Source: Harmonia axyridis | Taxonomy: Eukaryota; Arthropoda; Insecta; Coleoptera; Coccinellidae | Length of the DNA: 64,000 bases | NCBI RefSeq assembly: GCF_914767665.1 | Contig: NC_059503.1 | Span: 61,212,352-61,276,351, forward strand | Direction of reading: 5' to 3' | In this document: in pieces, positions 1 to 11,529 of the stretch | Position numbering within the stretch: the first letter of the stretch is position 1 | Layout: each line of letters begins with the position of its first letter | Position numbers and translations under genes: made by a program | The notes under the pieces: generated by a model | The model's database searches: none | The model's input: only the letters and a program-made list of their open reading frames with translations | What the model was told of the DNA's origin: nothing

Positions 1-388
1 TCTTTCTTGGTAATAAAATACCTCTTTTTCTATTGATCTGTTCACGTAGATCACGAAAGTTTTTATTTGAGGGGTCTGCGACGAATAGTTTAGGAGATAT
101 AACGATTTTTGTAGAGAGATTGAATTTTCTCGAATTTTCCTTACCCCGGACCTTAAAAAATTGTAAAAAATTAAAAGTTCCTTCTTGGTAATAATATACC
201 TCTTTTTCTATTGATCTGGTCATGTAGATCACGAAAGTTTTTATTTGAGGAGTCTGCGACGAATTGTTTAGGAGATATAACGATTTTTATAGAGAGATTG
301 AATTTTCTCGAATTTTCCTTACCCCGGACCTTGAAAAATTGTAAAAAATCAAAAGATCTTTCTTGGTAATAAAATACCTCTTTTTCTA
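1..388. repeat. Short-unit run, about 2 units, cut by window edge
   Basis: Two short units and a partial one precede the first long unit. No other sequence is present. Confidence 0.9.
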
Positions 389-613
389 TTGATCTGGTCA
401 TGTAGATCACGAAAGTTTTTATATGAGGGGTCTGCGACGAATAGTTTAGGAGATATAACGATTTTTGTAGAGATATTGAATTTTTACGGTTTTTTCCGAA
501 AATTTCGAATTCAAATTTCTCCTAAACTATGGGGACTACGGAAAATCGGTAAGCAGAGTTGGTATTGGCAGTTCATGGTTATTCGAATCCCACTCTCGCC
601 TGACAATATTTGA
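389..613. repeat. Lone B-type long unit
   Basis: The insert is B-type, but the 5' flank carries TGGTCATG and GGGGTCTGCG rather than the usual B marks, so this is probably a recombinant. It reads TTTTTTCCGAAAATTTCG where most copies have CCAAAAATTTCG. No A partner precedes it. Confidence 0.88.
551..590 (+). promoter_or_regulatory. tRNA-like segment with candidate A and B boxes
   Basis: AAGCAGAGTTGG at 551-562 matches 11 of 12 positions of the Pol III A-box consensus TRGYNNARNNGG. TATTCGAATCC at 580-590 matches 9 of 11 positions of the B-box consensus GGTTCGANTCC and contains the T-loop heptamer TTCGAAT. Downstream is TTTT at 623-626, a possible Pol III terminator. Against a live gene, the boxes are only 17 bp apart, the anticodon-arm region is largely missing and the T-stem does not pair well. 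The best reading is a decayed tRNA or tRNA-derived element carried in every long unit. Transcription is not shown. Confidence 0.35.
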
Positions 614-1962
614 GTCGAAAAATTTTCTCGAATTTTCTCGAATTTTCCTTACCCCGGACCTTAAAAAATTGTAAAAAATTAAAAGTTCCTTCTTGGTAAT
701 AATATACCTCTTTTTCTATTGATCTGGTCATGTAGATCACGAAAGTTTTTATTTGAGGAGTCTGCGACGAATAGTTTAGGAGATATAACGATTTTTATAG
801 AGATTGAATTTTCTCGAATTTTCCTTACCCCGGACCTTGAAAAATTGTAAAAAATTAAAAGATCTTTCTTGGTAATAAAATACCTCTTTTTCTATTGATC
901 TGTTCACGTAGATCACGAAAGTTTTTATTTGAGGGGTCTGCGACGAATAGTTTAGGAGATATAACGATTTTTGTAGAGAGATTGAATTTTCTCGAATTTT
1001 CCTTACCCCGGACCTTAAAAAATTGTAAAAAATTAAAAGTTACTTCTTGGTAATAATATACCTCTTTTTCTATTGATCTGGTCATGTAGATCACGAAAGT
1101 TGTTATTTGAGGAGTCTGCGACGAATTGTTTAGGAGATATAACGATTTTTATAGAGAGATTGAATTTTCTCGAATTTTCCTTACCCCGGACCTTGAAAAA
1201 TTGTAAAAAATCAAAAGATCTTTCTTGGTAATAAAATACCTCTTTTTCTATTGATCTGGTCATGTAGATCACGAAAGTTTTTATATGAGGGGTCTGCGAC
1301 GAATAGTTAAGGAGATATAACGATTTTTATAGAGAGATTGAATTTTCTCGAATTTTCCTTACCCCGGATCTTGAAAAATTGTAAAAAATTAAAAGATCTT
1401 TCTTGGTAATGAAATACCTCTTTTTCTATTGATCTGTTCACGTAGATCACGAAAGTTTTTATTTGAGGGGTCTGCGACGAATAGTTTAGGAGATATAACG
1501 ATTTTTGTAGAGAGATTGAATTTTCTCGAATTTTCCTTACCCCGGACCTCAAAAAATTGTAAAAAATTAAAAGTTCCTTCTTGGTAATAATATACCTCTT
1601 TTTCTATTGATCTGGTCATGTAGATCACGAAAGTTTTTATTTGAGGAGTCTGCGACGAATAGTTTAGGAGATATAACGATTTTTATAGAGAGATTGAATT
1701 TTCTCGAATTTTCCTTACCCCGGACCTTGAAAAATTGTAAAAAATTAAAAGATCTTTCTTGGTAATAAAATACCTCTTTTTCTATTGATCTGTTCACGTA
1801 GATCACGAAAGTTTTTATTTGAGGGGTCTGCGACGAATAGTTTAGGAGATATAACGATTTTTGTAGAGAGATTGAATTTTCTCGAATTTTCCTTACCCCG
1901 GACCTTAAAAAATTGTAAAAAATTAAAAGTTCCTTCTTGGTGATAATATACCTCTTTTTCTA
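614..1962. repeat. Short-unit run, 7 units
   Basis: The first unit is 176 bp because one AG is missing from TAGAGAGATTG near 799. A unit near 1308 reads AGTTAAGG instead of AGTTTAGG. Confidence 0.9.
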
Positions 1963-2517
1963 TTGATCTGTTCACGTAGATCACGAAAGTTTTTATATGA
2001 GGGGTCTGCGACGAATAGTTTAGGAGATATAACGATTTTTATAGAGAGATTGAATTTTTACGGTTTTTTCCAAAAATTTCGACTTCAAATTTCTCCTAAA
2101 CTATGGGGACTACGGAAAATCGGTAAGCAGAGTTGGTATTGGCAGTTCATGATTATTCGAATTCCACTCACGAAAGACAATATTTGAGTCGAAGAATTTT
2201 CTCGAATTTTCTCGAATTTTCCTTACCCCGGACCTTAAAAAATTGTAAAAAATTTAAAGTTCCTTCTTGGTAATAATATACCTCTTTTTCTATTGATCTG
2301 GTCACGTAGATCACGAAAGTTTTTATTTGAGGGGTTTGCGACGAATAGTTTAGGAGATATAACGATTTTTGTAGAGAGATTGAATTTTTACGGTTTTTTC
2401 CAAAAATTTCGAATTCAAATTTCTCCTAAACTATGGGGACTACGGAAAATCGGTAAGCAGAGTTGGTATTGGCAGTTCATGGTTATTCGAATCGCACTCT
2501 CGCCTGACAATATTTGA
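1963..2517. repeat. Long-unit pair A-B, spacing 330 bp
   Basis: A at 1963-2187 ends in CACGAAAGAC rather than the usual CACGAATGAC. B at 2293-2517 reads TTCGAATCGCAC, a change that damages its candidate B box near 2493. The A variant recurs at 32195, supporting the block I to block II relationship. Confidence 0.92.
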
Positions 2518-3114
2518 GTCGAAAAATTTTCTCGAATTTTCTCGAATTTTCCTTACCCCGGACCTTAAAAAATTGTAAAAAATTAAAAGTTCCTTCTTGG
2601 TAATAATATACCTCTTTTTCTATTGATCTGGTCATGTAGATCACGAAAGTTTTTATTTGAGGAGTCTGCGACGAATACTTTAGGAGATATAACGATTTTT
2701 ATAGAGATTGAATTTTCTCGAATTTTCCTTACCCCGGACCTTGAAAAATTGTAAAAAATTAAGAGATCTTTCTTGGTAATAAAATACCTCTTTTTTTATT
2801 GATCTGTTCACGTAGATCACGAAAGTTTTTATTTGAGGAGTCTGCGACGAATAGTTTAGGAGATATAACGATTTTTGTAGAGAGATTGAATTTTCTCGAA
2901 TTTTCCTTACCCCGGACCTTGAAAAATTGTAAAAAATTAAAAGTTCCTTCTTGGTAATAATATACCTCTTTTTCTATTGATCTGGTCATGTAGATCACGA
3001 AAGTTTTTATTTGAGGAGTCTGCGACGAATAGTTTAGGAGATATAACGATTTTTATAGAGAGATTGAATTTTCTCGAATTTTCCTTACCCCGGACCTTGA
3101 AAAATTGTAAAAAA

Positions 3115-3292
3115 TTAAAAGATCTTTCTTGGTAATAAAATACCTCTTTTTCTATTGATCTGTTCACGTAGATCACGAAAGTTTTTATTTGAGGGGTCTG
3201 CGACGAATAGTTTAGGAGATATAACGATTTTTATAGAGAGATTGAATTTTCTCGAATTTTCCTTACCCCGGACCTTGAAAAATTGTAAAAAA
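3115..3292. repeat. Representative 178-bp short satellite monomer
   Basis: This copy serves as a reference short unit. In order it holds a T-rich start containing AGATCT, a 20-bp dyad (TGATCT, 8-bp spacer, AGATCA), CACGAAAG, TCTGCGACGAATAG, TTTAGGAGATATAACG, a GAGAGATTG segment, one TTCTCGAATT decamer, TTACCCCGGACC and a run of A-tracts. Other copies differ mainly at linked positions: GATCTTTC or GTTCCTTC, TAAAATAC or TAATATAC, TGTTCACG or TGGTCATG, GAGGGGTC or GAGGAGTC, TTATAGAG or TTGTAGAG, and CCTTGAAA or CCTTAAAA. These variants tend to alternate between neighbours, suggesting an underlying dimer of about 356 bp that has been partly scrambled. Confidence 0.93.
3156..3175. repeat. Conserved short dyad in the monomer
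   Basis: TGATCT at 3156-3161 and AGATCA at 3170-3175 are perfect inverted repeats around an 8-bp spacer. The arms are retained in nearly every unit, short or long, while the spacer has common alleles GTTCACGT, GGTCATGT and GGTCACGT. A stem of 6 bp could extrude as a small cruciform or be bound by a dimeric protein. Dyad symmetry is a known property of several centromeric satellites; a role here is inference. Confidence 0.7.
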
Positions 3293-3298
3293 TTAAAA
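3278..3298. other. Phased A-tracts at the monomer end
   Basis: A5 at 3278-3282 and A6 at 3287-3292 are about one helical turn apart, followed by A4 at 3295-3298. In the CCTTAAAA allele the first tract is A6. A-tracts in phase with the helix bend DNA, so each monomer probably carries an intrinsic curve. The pattern recurs in essentially every unit with only occasional single-base changes. Confidence 0.6.
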
Positions 3299-5254
3299 GA
3301 TCTTTCTTGGTAATAAAATACCTCTTTTTCTATTGATCTGTTCACGTAGATCACGAAAGTTTTTATTTGAGGGGTCTGCGACGAATAGTTTAGGAGATAT
3401 AACGATTTTTGTAGAGAGATTGAATTTTCTCGAATTTTCCTTACCCCGGACCTTAAAAAATTGTAAAAAATTAAAAGTTCCTTCTTGGTAATAATATAAC
3501 TCTTTTTCTATTGATCTGGTCATGTAGATCACGAAAGTTTTTATTTGAGGAGTCTGCGACGAATAGTTTAGGAGATATAACGATTTTTATAGAGAGATTG
3601 AATTTTCTCGAATTTTCCTTACCCCGGACCTTGAAAAATTGTAAAAAATTAAAAGATCTTTCTTGGTAATAAAATACCTCTTTTTCTATTGATCTGGTCA
3701 AGTAGATCACGAAAGTTTTTATTTGAGGAGTCTGCGACGAATTGTTTAGGAGATATAACGATTTTTATAGAGAGATTGAATTTTCTCGAATTTTCCTTAC
3801 CCCGGACCTTGAAAAATTGTAAAAAATTAAAAGATCTTTCTTGGTAATAAAATACCTCTTTTTCTATTGATCTGGTCATGTAGATCACGAAAGTTTTTAT
3901 ATGAGGGGTCTGCGACGAATAGTTTAGGAGATATAACGATTTTTGTAGAGAGATTGAATTTTCTCGAATTTTCCTTACCCCGGACCTTAAAAAATTGTAA
4001 AAAATTAAAAGTTCCTTCTTGGTAATAATATACCTCTTTTTCTATTGATCTGGTCATGTAGATCACGAAAGTTTTTATTTGAGGAGTCTGCGACGAATAG
4101 TTTAGGAGATATAACGATTTTTATAGAGAGATTGAATTTTCTCGAATTTTCCTTACCCCGGACCTTGAAAAATTGTAAAAAATCAAAAGATCTTTCTTGG
4201 TAATAAAATACCTCTTTTTCTATTGATCTGTTCACGTAGATCACGAAAGTTTTTATTTGAGGGGTCTGCGACGAATAGTTTAGGAGATATAACGATTTTT
4301 GTAGAGAGATTGAATTTTCTCGAATTTTCCTTACCCCGGACCTTAAAAAATTGTAAAAAATTAAAAGTTCCTTCTTGGTAATAATATACCTCTTTTTCTA
4401 TTGATCTGGTCATGTAGATCACGAAAGTTTTTATTTGAGGAGTCTGCGACGAATAGTTTAGGAGATATAACGATTTTTATAGAAAGATTGAATTTTCTCG
4501 AATTTTCCTTACCCCGGACCTTGAAAAATTGTAAAAAATTAAAAGAACTTTCTTGGTAATAAAATACCCCTTTTTCTATTGATCTGGTCATGTAGATCAC
4601 GAAAGTTTTTATATGAGGGGTCTGCGACGAATAGTTTAGGAGATATAACGATTTTTATAGAGAGATTGAATTTTCTCGAATTTTCCTTACCCCGGACCTT
4701 GAAAAATTGTAAAAAATTAAAAGATCTTTCTTGGTAATAAAATACCTCTTTTTCTATTGATCTGTTCACGTAGATCACGAAAGTTTTTATTTGAGGGGTC
4801 TGCGACGAATAGTTTAGGAGATATAACGATTTTTGTAGAGAGATTGAATTTTCTCGAATTTTCCTTACCCCGGACCTTAAAAAATTGTAAAAAATTAAAA
4901 GTTCCTTCTTGGTGATAATATACCTCTTTTTCTATTGATCTGTTCACGTAGATCACGAAAGTTTTTATATGAGGGGTCTGCGACGAATAGTTTAGGAGAT
5001 ATAACGATTTTTATAGAGAGATTGAATTTTTACGGTTTTTTCCAAAAATTTCGACTTCAAATTTCTCCTAAACTATGGGGACTACGGAAAATCGGTAAGC
5101 AGAGTTGGTATTGGCAGTTCATGATTATTCGAATTCCACTCACGAATGACAATATTTGAGTCGAAGAATTTTCTCGAATTTTCCTTACCTCGGACCTTAA
5201 AAAATTGTAAAAAATTAAAAGTTCCTTCTTGGTAATAATATACCTCTTTTTCTA

Positions 5255-5479
5255 TTGATCTGGTCACGTAGATCACGAAAGTTTTTATTTGAGGGGTTTG
5301 CGACGAATAGTTTAGGAGATATAACGATTTTTGTAGAGAGATTGAATTTTTACGGTTTTTTCCAAAAATTTCGAATTCAAATTTCTCCTAAACTATGGGG
5401 ACTACGGAAAATCGGTAAGCAGAGTTGGTATTGGCAGTTCATGGTTATTCGAATCCCACTCTCGCCTGACAATATTTGA
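5255..5479. repeat. Representative B-type long unit with its insert
   Basis: The 5' part matches a short unit, with the B-linked flank TGGTCACG and GGGGTTTGCG, up to TTGAATTTT. The sequence then departs into an insert beginning TACGGTTTTTTCC and ending near ATATTTGAGTCG, after which the normal monomer resumes at TTCTCGAATT. GAATTTT occurs on both sides of the insert and only once in a short unit. B marks are TTCGAATTC early in the insert and TTCGAATCCC, CTCTCGCCTGAC late in it. The matching A marks are TTCGACTTC and TTCGAATTCC, CTCACGAATGAC. Confidence 0.9.
5307..5396. repeat. Inverted repeat linking monomer core to insert
   Basis: ATAGTTTAGGAG at 5307-5318 is the exact inverse complement of 5385-5396 inside the insert, and the match continues to 15 of 16 positions. 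Within the 66 bp between, TTGAAT at 5342-5347 pairs with ATTCAA at 5375-5380, and T5 and A5 runs lie further in. Long units can therefore fold back, with unequal loops, whereas short units cannot because they lack the inverted arm. The arrangement recurs in nearly all long units. Confidence 0.75.
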
Positions 5480-6652
5480 GTCGAAAAATTTTCTCGAATT
5501 TTCTCGAATTTTCCTTACCCCGGACCTTAAAAAATTGTAAAAAATTAAAAGTTCCTTCTTGGTAATAATATACCTCTTTTTCTATTGATCTGGTCATGTA
5601 GATCACGAAAGTTTTTATTTGAGGAGTCTGCGACGAATAGTTTAGGAGATATAACGTCTTTTATAGAGAGATTGAATTTTCTCGAATTTTCCTTACCCCG
5701 GACCTTGAAAAATTGTAAAAAATTGAAAGATCTTTCTTGGTAATAAAATACCTCTTTTTCTATTGATCTGTTCACGTAGATCACGAAAGTTTTTATTTGA
5801 GGAGTCTGCGACGAATAGTTTAGGAGATATAACGATTTTTATAGAGAGATTGAATTTTCTCGAATTTTCCTTACCCCGGACCTTGAAAAATTGTAAAAAA
5901 TTAAAAGATCTTTCTTGGTAATAATATACCTCTTTTTCTATTGATCTGGTCATGTAGATCACGAAAGTTTTTATTTGAGGGGTCTGCGACGAATAGTTTA
6001 GGAGATATAACGATTTTTGTAGAGAGATTGAATTTTCTCGAATTTTCCTTATCCCGGACCTTAAAAAATTGTAAAAAATTAAAAGTTCCTTCTTGGTAAT
6101 AATATACCTCTTTTTCTATTGATCTGGTCATGTAGATCACGAAAGTTTTTATTTGAGGAGTCTGCGACGAATAGTTTAGCAGATATAACGATTTTTATAG
6201 AGAGATTGAATTTTCTCGAATTTTCCTTACCCCGGACCTTGAAAAATTGTAAAAAATTAAAAGATCTTTCTTGGTAATAAAATACCCCTTTTTCTATTGA
6301 TCTGGTCATGTAGATCACGAAAGTTTTTATATGAGGGGTCTGCGACGAATAGTTTAGGAGATATAAAGATTTTTATAGAGAGATTGAATTTTCTCGAATT
6401 TTCCTTACCCCGGACCTTGAAAAATTGTAAAAAATTAAAAGATCTTTCTTGGTAATAAAATACCTCTTTTTCTATTGATCTGTTCACGTAGATCACGAAA
6501 GTTTTTATTTGAGGGGTCTGCGACAAATAGTTTAGGAGATATAACGATTTTTGTAGAGAGATTGAATTTTCTCGAATTTTCCTTACCCCGGACCTTAAAA
6601 AATTGTAAAAAATTAAAAGTTCCTTCTTGGTGATAATATACCTCTTTTTCTA
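5480..6652. repeat. Short-unit run, 6 units
   Basis: This is a class II run: the first unit is full length, and the next opens with ATTGAAAGATC near 5722. ATAACGTCTTTT near 5652 is shared with 36052, 54046 and 60501. TCTGCGACAAATAG near 6519 marks the last unit before the A unit. Confidence 0.92.
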
Positions 6653-7197
6653 TTGATCTGTTCACGTAGATCACGAAAGTTTTTATATGAGGGGTCTGCG
6701 ACGAATAGTTTAGGAGATATAACGATTTTTATAGAGAGATTGAATTTTTACGGTTTTTTCCAAAAATTTCGACTTCAAATTTCTCCTAAACTATGGGGAC
6801 TACGGAAAATCGGTAAGCAGAGTTGGTATTGGCAGTTCATGATTATTCGAATTCCACTCACGAATGACAATATTTGAGTCGAAGAATTTTCTCGAATTTT
6901 CCTTACCCCGGACCTTAAAAAATTGTAAAAAATTAAAAGTTCCTTCTTGGTAATAATATACCTCTTTTTCTATTGATCTGGTCACGTAGATCACGAAAGT
7001 TTTTATTTGAGGGGTTTGCGACGAATAGTTTAGGAGATATAACGATTTTTGTAGAGAGATTGAATTTTTACGGTTTTTTCCAAAAATTTCGAATTCAAAT
7101 TTCTCCTAAACTATGGGGACTACGGAAAATCGGTAAGCAGAGTTGGTATTGGCAGTTCATGGTTATTCGAATCCCACTCTCGCCTGACAATATTTGA
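6653..7197. repeat. Long-unit pair A-B, spacing 320 bp
   Basis: A at 6653-6877 and B at 6973-7197 match the majority form of each allele. Counterparts lie at 37765, 55403 and 61858. Confidence 0.92.
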
Positions 7198-8544
7198 GTC
7201 GAAAAATTTTCTCGAATTTTCTCGAATTTTCCTTACCCCGGACCTTAAAAAATTGTAAAAAATTAAAAGTTCCTTCTTGGTAATAATATACCTCTTTTTC
7301 TATTGATCTGGTCATGTAGATCACGAAAGTTTTTATTTGAGGAGTCTGCGACGAATAGTTTAGGAGATATAACGATTTTTATAGAGATTGAATTTTCTCG
7401 AATTTTCCTTACCCCGGACCTTGAAAAATTGTAAAAAATTAAAAGATCTTTCTTGGTAATAAAATACCTCTTTTTCTATTGATCTGTTCACGTAGATCAC
7501 GAAAGTTTTTATTTGAAGGGTCTGCGACGAATAGTTTAGGAGATATAACGATTTTTGTAGAGAGATTGAATTTTCTCGAATTTTCCTAACCCCGGACCTT
7601 AAAAAATTGTAAAAAATTAAAAGTTCCTTCTTGGTAATAATATACCTCTTTTTCTATTGATCTGGTGATGTAGATCACGAAAGTTTTTATTTGAGGGGTC
7701 TGCGACGAATAGTTTAGGAGATATAACGATTTTTATAGAGATTGAATTTTCTCGAATTTTCCTTACCCCGGACCTTGAAAAATTGTAAAAAATTAAAAGT
7801 TCCTTCTTGGTAATAATATACCTCTTTTTCTATTGATCTGGTCATGTAGATCACGAAAGTTTTTATTTGAGGAGTCTGCGACGAATTGTTTAGGAGATAT
7901 AACGATTTTTATAGAGAGATTGAATTTTCTCGAATTTTCCTTACCCCGGACCTTGAAAAATTGTAAAAAATTAAAAGATCTTTCTTGGTAATAAAATACC
8001 TCTTTTTCTATTGATCTGTTCACGTAGATCACGAAAGTTTTTATTTGAGGGGTCTGCGACGAATAGTTTAGGAGATATAACGATTTTTGTAGAGAGATTG
8101 AATTTTCTCGAATTTTCCTTACCCCGGACCTTAAAAAATTGTAAAAAATTAAAAGTTCCTTCTTGGTGATAATATACCTCTTTTTCTATTGATCTGGTCA
8201 TGTAGATCACGAAAGTTTTTATTTGAGGAGTCTGCGACGAATTGTTTAGGAGATATAACGATTTTTATAGAGAGATTGAATTTTCTCGAATTTTCCTTAC
8301 CCCGGACCTTGAAAAATTGTAAAAAATTAAAAGATCTTTCTTGGTAATAAAATACCTCTTTTTCTATTGATCTGTTCACGTAGATCACGAAAGTTTTTAT
8401 TTGAGGGGTCTGCGACGAATAGTTTAGGAGATATAACGATTTTTGTAGAGAGATTGAATTTTCTCGAATTTTCCTTACCCCGGACCTTAAAAAATTGTAA
8501 AAAATTAAAAGTTCCTTCTTGGTGATAATATACCTCTTTTTCTA
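7198..8544. repeat. Short-unit run, 7 units, two of 176 bp
   Basis: The first and third units lack one AG, near 7384 and 7738. TTTGAAGGG near 7515 and TTCCTAACCCC near 7585 are markers shared with 38630 and 56270. Confidence 0.92.
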
Positions 8545-9099
8545 TTGATCTGTTCACGTAGATCACGAAAGTTTTTATATGAGGGGTCTGCGACGAATAG
8601 TTTAGGAGATATAACGATTTTTATAGAGAGATTGAATTTTTACGTTTTTTTCCAAAAATTTCGACTTCAAATTTCTCCTAAACTATGGGGACTACGGAAA
8701 ATCGGTAAGCAGAGTTGGTATTGGCAGTTCATGATTATTCGAATTCCACTCACGAATGACAATATTTGAGTCGAAGAATTTTCTCGAATTTTCTCGAATT
8801 TTCCTTACCTCGGACCTTAAAAAATTGTAAAAAATTAAAAGTTCCTTCTTGGTAATAATATACCTCTTTTTCTATTGATCTGGTCACGTAGATCACGAAA
8901 GTTTTTATTTGAGGGGTTTGCGACGAATAGTTTAGGAGATATAACGATTTTTGTAGAGAGATTGAATTTTTACGGTTTTTTCCAAAAATTTCGAATTCAA
9001 ATTTCTCCTAAACTATGGGGACTACGGAAAATCGGTAAGCAGAGTTGGTATTGGCAGTTCATGGTTATTCGAATCCCACTCTCGCCTGACAATATTTGA
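8545..9099. repeat. Long-unit pair A-B, spacing 330 bp
   Basis: A at 8545-8769 has ACGTTTTTTTCC in place of ACGGTTTTTTCC, shared with A units at 13403, 39301, 45711 and 46931. B is at 8875-9099. Confidence 0.92.
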
Positions 9100-10984
9100 G
9101 TCGAAAAATTTTCTCGAATTTTCTCGAATTTTCCTTACCCCGGACCTTAAAAAATTGTAAAAAATTAAAAGTTCCTTCTTGGTAATAATATACCTCTTTT
9201 TCTATTGATCTGGTCATGTAGATCACGAAAGTTTTTATTTGAGGAGTCTGCGACGAATAGTTTAGGAGATATAACGATTTTTATAGAGAGATTGAATTTT
9301 CTCGAATTTTCCTTACCCCGGACCTTGAAAAATTGTAAAAAATTGAAAGATCTTTCTTGGTAATAAAATACCTCTTTTTCTATTGATCTGTTCACGTAGA
9401 TCACGAAAGTTTTTATTTGAGGAGTCTGCGACGAATAGTTTAGGAGATATAACGATTTTTATAGAGAGATTGAATTTTCTCGAATTTTCCTTACCCCGGA
9501 CCTTGAAAAATTGTAAAAAATTAAAAGTTCCTTCTTGGTAATAATATACCTCTTTTTCTATTGATCTGGTCATGTAGATCACGAAAGTTTTTATTTGAGG
9601 AGTCTGCGACGAATAGTTTAGGAGATATAACGATTTTTATAGAGAGATTGAATTTTCTCGAATTTTCCTTACCCCGGACCTTGAAAAATTGTAAAAAATT
9701 AAAAGATCTTTCTTGGTAATAAAATACCTCTTTTTTTATTGATCTGTTCACGTAGATCACGAAAGTTTTTATTTGAGGGGTCTGCGACGAATAGTTTAGG
9801 AGATATAACGATTTTTGTAGAGAGATTGAATTTTCTCGAATTTTCCTTACCCCGGACCTTAAAAAATTGTAAAAAATTAAAAGTTCCTTCTTGGAAATAA
9901 TATACCTCTTTTTCTATTGATCTGGTCATGTAGATCACGAAAGTTTTTATTTGAGGGGTCTGCGACGAATAGTTTAGGAGATATAACGATTTTTGTAGAG
10001 AGATTGAATTTTCTCGAATTTTCCTTACCCCGGACCTTAAAGAATTGTAAAAAATTAAAAGTTCCTTCTTGGTGATAATATACCTCTTTTTCTATTGATC
10101 TGGTCATGTAGATCACGAAAGTTTTTATTTGAGGAGTCTGCGACGAATAGTTTAGGAGATATAACGATTTTTATAGAGAGATTGAATTTTCTCGAATTTT
10201 CCTTACCCCGGACCTTGAAAAATTGTAGAAAATTAAAAGATCTTTCTTGGTAATAAAATACCTCTTTTTCTATTGATCTGTTCACGTAGATCACGAAAGT
10301 TTTTATTTGAGGGGTCTGCGACGAATAGTTTAGGAGATATAACGATTTTTGTAGAGAGATTGAATTTTCTCGAATTTTCCTTACCCCGGACCTTAAAAAA
10401 TTGTAAAAAATTAAAAGTTCCTTCTTGGTAATAATATACCTCTTTTTCTATTGATCTGGTCATGTAGATCACGAAAGTTTTTATTTGAGGAGTCTGCGAC
10501 GAATAGATTAGGAGATATAACGATTTTTATAGAGAGATTGAATTTTCTCGAATTTTCCTTACCCCGGACCTTGAAAAATTGTAAAAAATTAAAAGATCTT
10601 TCTTGGTAATAAAATACCCCTTTTTCTATTGATCTGGTCATGTAGATCACGAAAGTTTTTATATGAGGGGTCTGCGACGAATAGTTTAGGAGATATAAAG
10701 ATTTTTATAGAGAGATTGAATTTTCTCGAATTTTCCTTACCCCGGACCTTGAAAAATTGTAAAAAATTAAAAGATCTTTCTTGGTAATAAAATACCTCTT
10801 TTTCCATTGATCTGTTCACGTAGATCACGAAAGTTTTTATTTGAGGGGTCTGCGACAAATAGTTTAGGAGATATAACGATTTTTGTAGAGAGATTGAATT
10901 TTCTCGAATTTTCCTTACCCCGGACCTTAAAAAATTGTAAAAAATTAAAAGTTCCTTCTTGGTGATAATATACCTCTTTTTCTA
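9100..10984. repeat. Short-unit run, 10 units
   Basis: This is a class II run with ATTGAAAGATC near 9342. CTTAAAGAATTG near 10036 and GAATAGATTAGG near 10502 are local markers. Confidence 0.92.
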
Positions 10985-11529
10985 TTGATCTGTTCACGTA
11001 GATCACGAAAGTTTTTATATGAGGGGTCTGCGACGAATAGTTTAGGAGATATAACGATTTTCATAGAGAGATTGAATTTTTACGGTTTTTTCCAAAAATT
11101 TCGACTTCAATTTTCTCCTAAACTATGGGGACTACGGAAAATCGGTAAGCAGAGTTGGTATTGGCAGTTCATGATTATTCGAATTCCACTCACGAATGAC
11201 AATATTTGAGTCGAAGAATTTTCTCGAATTTTCCTTACCCCGGACCTTAAAAAATTGTAAAAAATTAAAAGTTCCTTCTTGGTAATAATATACCTCTTTT
11301 TCTATTGATCTGGTCACGTAGATCACGAAAGTTTTTATTTGAGGGGTTTGCGACGAATAGTTTAGGAGATATAACGATTTTTGTAGAGAGATTGAATTTT
11401 TACGGTTTTTTCCAAAAATTTCGAATTCAAATTTCTCCTAAACTATGGGGACTACGGAAAATCGGTAAGCAGAGTTGGTATTGGCAGTTCATGGTTATTC
11501 GAATCCCACTCTCGCCTGACAATATTTGA
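10985..11529. repeat. Long-unit pair A-B, spacing 320 bp
   Basis: A at 10985-11209 reads TTCAATTTTCTCC, shared with 42276. B at 11305-11529 is followed by one decamer and CCCCAGACC. Confidence 0.92.

Larger units (their letters stand above)
2518..4934. repeat. Short-unit run, 13 units
   Basis: The first unit is 176 bp and carries AATACTTTAGG near 2676, a marker shared with 32900 and 50895. A TATAACTC change near 3495 is shared with 33720, 51715 and 56930. Confidence 0.92.
4935..5479. repeat. Long-unit pair A-B, spacing 320 bp
   Basis: A at 4935-5159 is followed by a single decamer and TTACCTCGGACC. B is at 5255-5479. The closest counterparts are at 35335 and 53330. Confidence 0.92.

Noticed and set aside
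551..600. Functional tRNA gene in each long unit
   Set aside because: The boxes are too close, there is no anticodon arm and the T-stem and acceptor stem do not pair. Kept only as a tRNA-like candidate.
540..620. Spliced-leader RNA or 5S rRNA gene in the insert, suggested by CGGTAAGC (donor-like) and ATTTGAG
   Set aside because: No full leader sequence, Sm site arrangement or 5S internal control region can be read. The resemblances are a few bases each.
3150..3182. A CENP-B-box-like sequence on the minus strand across CACGAAAG and the dyad
   Set aside because: The best alignment I could make has two mismatches among the nine essential positions, and three in the TCATG allele. A match that poor is expected by chance about once in two monomers of random sequence.
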